Shown here piece after piece: positions 43,154 through 53,600 of a stretch of DNA of 64,000 nt. The position numbers were made by a program, and so were the translations under genes. The notes under the pieces were generated by a model. It was not told where the DNA came from and ran no database searches. It was given only the letters and a program-made list of their open reading frames with translations. Numbering within the stretch: position 1 is the stretch's first letter; every line of letters begins with the position of its first letter. The stretch lies in the NCBI GenBank assembly GCA_000149265.1, contig CH003181.1:361488-425487 (forward strand), read 5' to 3'. Source of the stretch: Ciona savignyi (taxonomy: Eukaryota > Chordata > Ascidiacea > Phlebobranchia > Cionidae).

Positions 43154-44835
43154 TGTCACCCTGACAAAAAGAACTCAACAAAGGTTGAAAGAGCATGGAG
43201 AGAGATTGCTGGTCTTCTAAGTAATTCCGGTAAGTGGTCATTATTAGGCTATATTAAATATCAACAATAATATGTATACAAGCAATTTTTTTAATTCTTC
43301 TTTTTAGTGGTTTGCTGTTTTAATTTCAGTTGTGTAACACATCATTGTATCAAATAGTGTGTGGCTTAATAATTTCAGCTTAGCAACCTCTAATTTTATT
43401 AACCTTTGTTGATATGTTTTAGTTGAGTTTTGCCAAATGAGATGGCGCAACTTACGAAGCCAATATGGGAAGAAACATAGAAAGCAAACTTCGGCTCCTA
43501 GTGGGTCAGGGATTCAGGAACCAGAACAATGGCCTTACTTTAGTCAGATGTCATTTTTGGAAGGGTATGTTCGCCATCGAAGGTATGTTAGATTTTTTAC
43601 ACATATACCAGTAGTTGTACTACATATTATATTGTTTCAACTCATAAAAATCTTTCTTAATTTATTGGATATTTATTGTTTCAAAATTCAAAGCATAATG
43701 TGTGGATTTGTACATTAGTCTGAGCAAAAAAACACAAAGTAAATAGAATGCTTCTTTTTATTTTTAGACATTACCGGTACTTTATAAGGTAGGCCTATAT
43801 TACAAAACATCTCAAAAGAAGGATAATGTTGCTTACCGGTAATGTTTTCTACTAAGAATAACAGCATTTACTGCATAATATTTTGTCAGCTTACTATAGA
43901 TGATGTATATTACTGAGATATTACTGTGTACTTGCATAATTTATATATATATATATATAATGCATTACTGGTAGTAAAACTCTTATTTTGCAGAACTGTA
44001 GATAATTTGTCAGATACCAGTAGTTTGAATTTGAATGAATCATCAATTGAAAATGAAGGCAAGTTTCAGTTGTATCAGAATTAAGTTTCAGTTGAGTCCG
44101 TCAGAGTTAGAAAACAGTTTGCATTCAGAAATTGTTTACTAATTGTTTATATACCAGTATATTACCTACGCTATATTTATGCAATGGGGCTATTTAATTA
44201 ATATAATTTTTTTTATAGATCCAGAGTATGAAGAACAAAGCTCTTCTGTATCCGAGTCGTCTGAGCTAATAAAAATAACTCCGAACAAAAGAAAACGCCC
44301 CAATTCTAAAGAGAGTTTTCAGGCATGTTATATGTTATTATTGCTATTATGGTAGCCTTATTAGTAGTGCACAGTGACCTAATGAGTAAAATGTAAACTT
44401 TATATTTGGAAGGAACCTGTCTGGTTGCTATATATATATAACATTTTAGTATTAGTAGCATACTATATATCGTTTAAAACTAAAGATACTTTAATAGCTT
44501 GGAAACACTAACCTGACTGGGCATAAAGTATTATTTTTGACTAGTGCAATTTTTAACAGGAGTACAGGCTACTTCTATATAACTGTAATGAATTGAGATT
44601 TTTATTTTAGTAGGAACTGTTGAAATGTTTTAAAGAAAATCAAGAAAAGGTAGCTTTACTAGCTGAACCTATCGCAGAAGATCGGTTTGATCGGTTCGGT
44701 GCATTTATTGCAGCAGAACTAAGGGAAAAAGAGCCACATCAAGTTAAGCTGTATATGGAACAACTGACGAAGATTATTTTTACGGATGTTTCGCATTTTT
44801 CCACTGTCGAAGTCGTTTCAAACATAACTTTTTAA
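43154..44835 (+). CDS. MADF-BESS DNA-binding partner of the transposon (5' exon not found)
   Basis: Second gene of the Harbinger element. Exons found: 43154-43229, 43423-43582, 43994-44058, 44219-44322, 44614-44835, together 208 aa to the stop. The first two give the C-terminal two-thirds of a MADF (SANT/Myb-like) domain: HPDKKNS, ERAWREIAGLL, RWRNLRSQYGKKHRK, WPYFSQMSFLEGY. A basic stretch (NKRKRPNS) follows. The last exon has a BESS-like motif (DRFGAFIAAELREK). The first exon, which should hold the MADF start, is not apparent between 43,043 and 43,154; in-frame stops lie just upstream. It may sit further 5' or have been lost. Two introns use GC donors (44059 and 44323), each supported by phase. 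PIF elements commonly encode such a partner for nuclear import and end recognition. Confidence 0.85.
43936..43966. repeat. (TA)n microsatellite
   Basis: About 20 bp of alternating TA within an intron of the MADF-BESS gene. Similar short runs occur near 55,070 and 55,722. Confidence 0.7.
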
Positions 44836-45949
44836 TAAACCTGTGCTTCGAGTTTATTTGATTTATTACAAAAAAATGATATTAATTGGTTTAGACCACA
44901 ATAGTTATTACAGTCTATATATACTCTATATAGTGTTCCAATTTAAAAGCTGTTGCGATGTGTTAATTATTTGATATTACTTTGGATCAAGGCAACTTAT
45001 GTTAAGTGTGTTAAACAGAAACAATAGTGCAAAGGCGGACGAGTATGGATTGAACTGATCACCACAACCTTTTTTGCCCATTGCTATTTGGACTGGTTGT
45101 CTAAAAGTAAAATAAAATAGTAGTAATGTTTTTTTTTAAGTAGTGGAATGAAGTAGTTACTTATTTTGCAATCAAATGAACGGGTTAATAGCTTTAAAAA
45201 AATGTGTTGAACCATTTTTATAATCGCGGATGATTTATGCGGTGGGTATATACGGTCGCAGCGTCGCGTCGTTTGATCGCTGTCGCATCGCTTACATCAT
45301 GGGGATTCCCCAGTCGTTGTCGCGTCGCGCTGCAGTGGGCATCAGCCTATACGATGAAGTGTGTTAATTGTTTGATTGCCCGTTTTTAAAGCTGATTTTC
45401 GTATGACGAAAATGCCGTGTGTGGGAAAACGTAGGCTAAGACTTGAAATACTTATGTCGTCTGATTCACGGAGTGAAATCGGAACAGTATCCGAAACTGA
45501 AAACCGGTTTAAGCGGTTTATTTTCCTAAACCGCAACAGAACACGACCAAATGTAAATTGTAGTGAACTCGAATACGAGTTTAAACTACTAAAATGATGT
45601 TCGCTTGAACCTGAATCGGACCTAAATCTAGTTAAATGCTACAATCCCAAAATGATTATTAATAGTATAATTTTTAAATATGTATTTCGTGTTTTCTGGA
45701 TGGGCATTGTATGTCAAATTACCTTATTTGAACAAAACGGAACTAAACCCCCTTTTGGTCATTTGTTATGTCCGAATCCGACCCACATTTTTAAAACCGT
45801 AAAAAAAACGAACCTGAACGGGATAATTAAAATATAAGTAAATCGGAACTAAATTAGTTAAATAACCGCCTCCCTTGGTCAGATAGACTCGTTTCCGGAA
45901 GCGGCTATCTGGAGATATTGCAATGTGGTAATACCTATTTGTTTAAGCC

Positions 45950-46720
45950 ATTTTTACCGCGACAAGTTTCGAAGCCGCAATGCGCTCATTACTGAACATG
46001 TTTTTTCTATATAGAAATCGTTATATGTATCGGTCGTTCACACCATTCGGCATTTTATAACGCCTTGGTCAACGTGATAACTAGTTTTGTTTTGACTACC
46101 ATAATATAAACACAAAGCAAAAGTTGGACTATTAAAAGGCGTTCAGCCAATTATTTTCCCCATATCTCCGATGATAACTGAACTCCTAGAATAAAGAGCT
46201 GCCAATCAATATTCGACCAGTGAACGCCTTAGATTTTTTACAAATTTAAAATTGAAGCTTGGATCTGCAAACTTAACTTAAGCTCCCTGAAAATTGTGTG
46301 TTAAAATTTTGAGCTTCGTACACTAAGAACTTTTTCCTAATAAAGCAGCTAAAATGCACAATCAACATCTTTATTGCACGAATTTATGCTGCACCATTAG
46401 AAAACTGGTGAGCTAACCAAGAAACACTGCAAAGAAATCTAGCACATGCTGCTTCCAACCGTATACCAACATGGGTAATCTCCACCATTGTTACTTAGCA
46501 AAAAATTACTTATATACCATCACTAAAGTACTGCCACACGTCAGATTCACCCCGCGCAAAGAAATTTATTTTTTTGGTTGTGTGCCATATGTCTAACACT
46601 AAAGGTAGGTCGTGTGGCCGATTGGTTAACGCGACCGATACATATATCGAATTATATAAAAAAAAAACAGTATAAGCAACGATCTCATTGTAGGTTCGAA
46701 ACTAAGCCCGATTAAAAAAG
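45950..46720. repeat. SINE-2, family R, SINE-2 composite
   Basis: A reverse SINE-2 (about 45,950-46,055), then family R (46,090-46,560, with GGCGTTCAGCCAATTATTTTCCCCATATCTCC and CTAGCACATGCTGCTTCCAACC quoted as separate pieces), then a plus-strand SINE-2 (46,610-46,720, GTCGTGTGGCCGATTGGTTAACGCGACCGATACATATA). The flanking SINE-2 units point in opposite directions, as if they were the ends of a larger element. Confidence 0.5.
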
Positions 46721-47314
46721 AAGCCATCACTAAGTTAAAAATAAGCTTTAACGGAATAAATTAATGGACTTTAATCAAGCGAAAATTAAAACAATAGGAA
46801 TGATAATTACAGTGACGCGTGTTGATAATGATTACAGACGAAGGTGGCATTTAAATAGTCACGAATTTATATAGGCCTTTCAATCAAATATTAAATCCTT
46901 AATATAATCTAATCTGGTCGATAAATAAAAACGAAGCAGTCAGTGGTGACAGAAATAACATACAACCGAAGATGAAATAATAACAGATTATAGATCGTTA
47001 AAAATGGAAAGGTTTTTGAGTTTGTTACCTTCACGCGTAATGTCTGGGCATACACCAGTAATGTCTGGACTAATTGGATTAGTATCTTCGTCTTTAAACC
47101 GGAAGGTGGTATAATCGAATCTAGCCGTTGGCAATAGTATGTTTTGTCATTTGGACAATTGGCAGACGTCGCATAAACCCAGAGGAAGGGCAGGCAGGTT
47201 ATCCGTGTTTAACCAAGTAAATAGGGAAACGCAATTGTCAAAATCCCTAGCGTCCATAGTCGAATTACCAGTGTTGTGAATGATTTATATACGTTTTTTT
47301 TAAATTTAGTAGAA

Positions 47315-47790
47315 CCCATTAATCGTTGGGCTTAGGCAATGTCAGCCTTGCCCAGGGACACAACCGACTAGCTAGCGTACGCTTTAATCTTGCAATTTTT
47401 CGGCTGAAAGACGACGCAGTAACTCACCAAGCTAATAGGTTGACTAATGGGAAACTAAACAAGTAGCAACGTTTTTATGATGTGGCACATATAGGCTACT
47501 GCAATAGCTTCGGCAAAAGGCTTTTTCGGCAGACACTAGTTATGGGATGATAGCCGTGTATGCATCCAATGTGGTTTCCCGCCTCCAAGAAGGATAGGAT
47601 ATTCATGTTTATTCCGGTGAATGGGAAAACCAGGGGGTTATCACACTACGGACAATCGTCAGATTACCTCGCGCCCACCTTCGGGTTACCGGAGCTATTG
47701 CACGGGGTTGTGTATAATTTAAACGTTCCTTCAATTAAGTAGAACCCATTAATCCGCTGATGGGTTTAGGCAATGTCGGTTAAGAATGAA
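47315..47790 (-). repeat. Two SINE-1 copies in reverse
   Basis: 47,315-47,455 is the 5' half (ACACAACCGACTAGCTAGCG, GCTGAAAGACGACGCAGTAACTCACCAAGCTAA). 47,592-47,785 is the 3' part (AGGATAGGATATTCATGTTTATTCC, GGGTTACCGGAGCTATTGCACGG, AGTAGAACCCATTAATCCGC). Confidence 0.75.
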
Positions 47791-47957
47791 AATAACACAT
47801 CAAACCATTAAATTTGATATATAGGCTACATTGATTATAATATACACGCAATGCCAATAGTTTTTGAATGATTACTAATCAATAACCTTTCGCAAAGAAA
47901 GCAGACGCCCATACATCAAAAAAATCAATCAGCGATTTTTATTTTCTAATAGAGCAT

Positions 47958-48183
47958 TTTGATTGGGGATACTGAAACTAGGGAAAAGGAAAAGGAAGGG
48001 TACTGCTCACTAAATTAAAAAGATTAAGGTATTAGAGTTAATTTCAAACATGGGGTTGTAGTTATGGTTAGTTTTGGTGTTGAGATTAGTGTTTGTGGCA
48101 GGGTTAGAATTAGTTTTTATAGTTTTAGTGAGCAGTTTCCCTCCTTCCTTTCTCTTTTCCTCCTTTTATTGTTGTCTCATTTT
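47958..48183. mobile_element. Foldback MITE (family M), copy 4
   Basis: AGGGAAAAGGAAAAGGAAGGGTACTGCTCACTAAATTAAAAAG at the left, TTTTTATAGTTTTAGTGAGCAGTTTCCCTCC and TTTCCTCCTTTTATTGTTGTC at the right (each quoted in pieces). The ends are inverted repeats of one another. Confidence 0.65.
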
Positions 48184-48776
48184 GATAAAATTCTTTCTAG
48201 CTCGTTTGATACAAGAAACCAATAACTGAAATACAGGAAAATAACATATTGATTATGATTATCAGGCAATAAATGGGCAGTACAATAATTAACGAAAATT
48301 TATACTAATCCTAACCTCACCTAAACGTCTCTAAGATTTAACTCATAAAAATGCAGAATTTTTTACCGATCACAGACGCCCAAAATATTTGTTTACAGAG
48401 AACTTTAAACTAGCTTTACATTTGTACATTTTATAAAAATTAGTATGTCGGCCATTATTTCGCTTTATTGCTACCATACTTGACGTAATTGATGTACATA
48501 TATGTATTTATCCCACCATATGAGGTTTCCTGCTTTCGTCTTTTAAGGTTTCCTAATATTTGCGTTTTATAAATGGAAGCATTTCAGGCCAAAACACTAA
48601 CACAGAATAGTGTGGTCTGGCGAAACCATTTAAGTCGTCGCAATAAACTTTAAGAACCGGTAACAAAAACCTTCAGAAAATAATAAAACATAAAAGCGTC
48701 GTAAAACGACAAAATAAGATCAAAATTGACATTTAATATTGATTTTTATATATTTGATCATTAAAGGATGGGAGAG

Positions 48777-48870
48777 GGATAGGATATGTATGTTTATCCC
48801 CGTGAATGGGAAAACGAAAGGGGCGTTAACACAGGAGCATTTGTCAGATAACTTTTGCGTCCATCGTTGG
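48777..48870 (-). repeat. SINE-1 3' fragment
   Basis: AGGATATGTATGTTTATCCCCGTGAATGGGAAAACG, the GGGGCGTTAACACAGGAGC stretch and CCATCG; the rest of the element is absent. Confidence 0.7.
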
Positions 48871-49093
48871 CGAGGAACTTGCCTTTTACAGTAATTGGTC
48901 GGACAAATGAAATCAAAAATGGGTTAAAACGTGGTTATAAAAAATGTAAGAACATGCCAAAGACATATAAACGAAATGACCGAAGTCGGTCAACCTGAAA
49001 CAGGCTCACAGAAGCAACCATCAATAAGTGAGGACAGTAAAAACGTTAAAAAGATGTATAGGTTAAATGTTTTAAAAAAACATGTAAGATTGG

Positions 49094-49193
49094 NNNNNNN
49101 NNNNNNNNNNNNNNNNNNNNNNNNNNNNNNNNNNNNNNNNNNNNNNNNNNNNNNNNNNNNNNNNNNNNNNNNNNNNNNNNNNNNNNNNNNNNN
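49094..49193. other. Assembly gap (100 N)
   Basis: Exactly 100 undetermined bases, the usual placeholder for a gap of unknown size. Distances across it are unreliable. Confidence 0.99.
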
Positions 49194-50610
49194 TCAATAA
49201 ATTTTGTGCTTCCTCTTTACATGAATGAAAATTAGTGTAACATAAAAAAATGCATTGTTTTTTTTTCTTTTTCTTTGTGGTGCAATCATAAGTTTTAACG
49301 TTTGTTATTAACGTTTATTGTGGCCGTTTATTATTCCCCTGGCATGATGTAAAAATCAAACTATCTTCTTTAAAAGAAACGAATTCTGAATCTAGCGCAA
49401 CAAGATGTACAACCTTTGCAAATTGCTGAAGCATGTTAATTTTTCTAACATGTGAATAATTTTATAAAGAAACCACTATACACTGATTATAAAGCCTTGT
49501 GTTAAAATAATAAAAAAACGAAATAATAGTTGGTTGTTTTTACAGATAAAAGTTCTATAAAAACAGCAAAAAATGCACAGATTTTCCACTTCTATGAGGA
49601 GCAATCACGAGTTATCTTAAGTCGTTGTCTATACTTATTAAAGTTTGTATTGACCGTTTTGTTTTATTTGCCTGGGCAATAAAAAATCTCAAATCCTGAT
49701 ATACAAATATGGTCTTAATTTAGAAGTTATAACAAAAAATAATTGGTTAAACGCCTCCTACAACACAATTTTTTCGGGGTCAACTCTCGGTTACATATTT
49801 TAAACCGTCGTGGTCTAATGGTTAACAAATAAAGACCAACAAATACCGTAAGAAAATCTTATTACAAACAAGACGATATGCTACGTGTTCCACCTACCCT
49901 GAGTCTTTTTTCCAGGATATTCTTCGACAATTAAACCTACTAAAACACTGTCTGATTCAAATTTTAATGGGTTTTGTAAAGTTACACAACAAAATACGAA
50001 AATGGAATAAAAATAAATAACCCAGTTTGCCCGGCAATTTCCCTAAAATCTATAATCTGGACATAATTATAATACACAATTATAGAGTGTATAAAAAACA
50101 GTTGGCGGATAAACTCGAAAAACCTATTCTCCCTAATTACTATGTTTTTTTAATGTGCGTATTCTTTCAACATTGTTTTTTTAAGAAAAAGGATGAACTA
50201 TCTTTTTTTATCGTCGTGGATGGATAAACCATTTTGCAACGACTTATGCCCACAGTCAAGCTGTTACAAATGGAAAATTTAATCCTTCGTAGGAAAAATC
50301 TATGTCAAAGTTGCTGTCGACTTTCTTACCAAAAATAAACGATTTAATCTTACACTAACATAATGCCTTTATTACAATACCTAGACCCACAAATAATTTA
50401 ATTAAAGAATTCTTTATTATGTTGCAACGTTTCAATAAACACGGTAAAAATCTTTGCGAAAACAGTAAAACAACATGCAACAAAACGAAAAATGCTAAAA
50501 ATCGGCAGTTTTTGTTAACGTCATAAAAAGGCAGTGAAAAAGGGCGGTGATTAATTCTTCTAAGTAAAATGCGAGAGGCACGATAAAAGGTATGGGCTGT
50601 GCTTAGAGGA

Positions 50611-53600
50611 TTATTTTGTTAAGCCACGTTGTAAAATCGACGATAAAAGAGCCTTTCCTTTCAAGGCGAATTCGACATCTTTTTCTTGAACGTTCAGTTT
50701 GATCTGAATAGTAAAAAAATTAGGAGTCTGGTCGCATAGCTTATTTGGTTGGAGAGTGGACTGGTAAATCGAAAGGTTAATGGATCGATACCAGCCGCTT
50801 GCTAGTCGGTTGTGTACTTGGGGCAAGACACTTGGAAAAACGCCGAAACTCAATGGATTGATTGGTTCTACTAATTAAAGGTTTTAATTATACACAACAC
50901 ACTGCAATTGCTCCGGTAACCCGATGATGGGCACGAGGTAACATGACGATTATTCCGGTCATAACCTATCCCAGAAAAGGTTTATTACAAAGTAAATAAA
51001 AATCGACTTTCCAATATTTTTAAAAACTTTTACAAAAAATTATTTAAAAATATTCAAAAATGCTACCTCCGTCATTTTTCACTAAAAACACTTTCACTAA
51101 AAAAAAACGTGTCACTAAAAATCGACATTAAAATTTTTAAAAAATTTAAAAAAATATTATTTAAAAATAATCAAAAATATTACCTTCGTCTGTCTTATTT
51201 GTTTGTTCTTTTTCACCGAGATTATTCCTCGCGCTTCAACTAGTTGGCAGAGAGAGAAGAATTTTGATTGACTGACAGCTGGAACTTGTCGGTCTTTGCA
51301 TATCGAGGAATAAGTTTCGTGCAGCTGGAAAGGAGAGATTTAGAGAAAAAGGCGATTTTAAGAGATAATGAAAAAAGGATTTTGGGAGAAATATTTAAAA
51401 AAAGTTTTTTTGAGAAATTTTTAAAGAGGATTCAAAAAAGACATTAAAAAAGAGAATTTTTGTTGAAAAAAAAACAGATTCTAAAAGATTTGGTAAATCA
51501 AAAAATTTAATGTAATATAAATAGTAATTTATGTGTAATCTTTCCAATTAACGGGATATAAATGATATAAATTTTAGTGCAAATGTCCGTTTTAAGTGCA
51601 AATTTTTATATCAAATTTTTATATTTTTAATTTTTTTTTATATAAGAAATTAGTAAAATATTTGAAATCTCGTAGTTTTAAACTTAGCGGTGTTAGGATG
51701 GGATCCAAACTGGTATGTATACAATTAAATATTCCAGACATAAACAAAACATGACGCTGTAATTTGGTTTTTATTAAATTTTGTTTGCTCAATGTTGTTC
51801 TTTCGCCTAGGTTTGGCGGCCGCGTCCGCTATATTTTTAAATTATATCCTTTTTTTCAATGACATGTTTTAACGACTGTTCGTTTTGCCGTCTATTCTTG
51901 TTCCTGTGCCGTGATTTTATTCGCTTGCCATTTTGAAATACTGGGTAAAAAATAAATAAACTGAACTAAACTAAAAAACATTTAGTTTAAATATTCCAGA
52001 CATAAATAAAACATGACGCTGCAAAAACACACACCTTTCCTAACGCTGCGTCATGGCACTTATGTTTTTTGCACAACAACAAGAGAGCGCAGACGATCAA
52101 TTTCTGTTGGAGTGGAAATGTGTCGTCCTGCTCCGTATCGCCATCTTGCGGACACAAATTCGCGCTCTCGTATACCCCGTTGATGACGGTGGAAATCTGA
52201 CGAATCCCGACTTTTTGCGATTTGGGATCTGTGGAGTAAATACGGGGGTTATTTTACGCGTTTAGATATGTAGGAACATGTATGGCAGTTTGGAAATCTT
52301 TGCAAATTAAACAACAACAAATTTTTTGTGGAAAAGTAGTTGGTAAATTTATATAAAATCTTAATTACTTTTCATTTGCTCTAAAAATTGTTTTATTGTT
52401 TTAAAGTGATAGTGCTAATGTTAAAACATTTAGGAAAACGCAGGCGACGGGATATCGTCAGATCACCTCGCACCCAATATTGAATCACCGGCAGTGTGCT
52501 GTGTATGATTGGGACGTTTTTACATTTTAGTTCCAATAATTAAAAAAAAAATCACAAAATTAAGGTGCCTCTAATAACTACAGGATCGCTTGTAACCCTA
52601 ACTCTCCAAGCGCTCGTGTAGTAATTTAGAGGCACCGAAAAAAGTTAACGTTCTAAAATAGTCGACATCCACACCCAGTGTTTCCAGACACAAAACTAAC
52701 CTTGAGTGTTGCCGAGCGAATCAGTTTCGGCGAGCTCAACGGCTCTGCGGCAGACGTCAAGCGCCTTGCGTGCGTCGCCAGTCGTTGCGGCAACCTTCCG
52801 TGCGCAAAATTGGACGGCGATGTTGTCGATAACACTGCCGTTGCCGCTGCTTATTGAAGCCTGCAACATAGAAATTAAAAATTAAAAAATAAAAAGTCCC
52901 AAAAATTTAAGAAAATTGAATTTTCCATTGTACTTAATAAATATTGGGTTTGGGTTATAAAGAAAATTTATTTTAATTTTAAACTCAATAAATGGAATCA
53001 GTTGGCTGACTCAAATTTAAAATATATGCAAAAAATAAACAAGGCACTAAACGGATATTGACTGAACCCAGTGGAATAATAGTTCTACCAAATTGAAAGA
53101 ACATCTAAATAGTACACAACACAATTCAATACCTAAGGTAACCCGACAGTGGGCGCGAGGTAATCTGACGAGTGCCAGTGTGTTAACCCCATGTTTTTCT
53201 ATTCACAGGGATAAACCTAATTATCCCATTCTATCCTTTTAGTTCAGTCTAAGGTGACATTTGCTAAGTAGCCAGAGATGCACAAATAGCGGCTTCTTAC
53301 CTTTGCGATTCTCGCCTGTAAAATCTCAACCAACTGATCTTTAGAATACGGCTTGAAGTTAATCAGTTTCGGCTTGCATTCCACCCTGGCTTGTAGGCTG
53401 GGAAAGTAAAGTGTGGGGTTTAGATACCTTATCATCATGGGATGGATATTAAATGCTTAACGCAGCTGTGTAAGTATTTATATTCCAATAATAATTAGCT
53501 TGTCTTAAAAAAAATGGTCAACCCTGAAAACAGGTAATCCCCTAAACATGGATAAGATTATTTCTTCACTATGTTAATTGTTAATTTTACTAAAACCTTG

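Larger units (their letters stand above)
41282..45348 (+). mobile_element. PIF/Harbinger DNA transposon, apparently complete
   Basis: 4,067-bp element. Its ends are AGGCCAATGCCCACTGCA (left) and the reverse complement of AGGCTGATGCCCACTGCA (right), so 16 of 18 terminal bases match. The flanking ATA at 41279-41281 and 45349-45351 forms a 3-bp target duplication, as expected for PIF/Harbinger (family knowledge: 3-bp target, often TWA). It carries two plus-strand spliced genes: a DDE transposase and a MADF-BESS protein. GCGACGCGA-type repeats fill about 190 bp inside the left end and about 100 bp inside the right end, and are candidate protein-binding sites. The copy has no stop or frameshift that I can see. 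Confidence 0.92.
45352..50600. other. Gene-poor region between transposon and CDC6
   Basis: About 5.2 kb. It contains SINE-2 (45.95 and 46.61 kb), family R (46.1-46.55 kb), SINE-1 pieces (47.3, 47.6, 48.8 kb), a family M MITE (48.0 kb) and an assembly gap. The short frame at 45.38-45.60 kb begins just outside the transposon and has no recognisable features. Confidence 0.6.

Noticed and set aside
52053..52265. Plus-strand ORF MALMFFAQQQESADDQF
   Set aside because: Antisense to the CDC6 exon at 52228-52035, whose minus-strand translation matches the winged-helix region and fits the splice phases.
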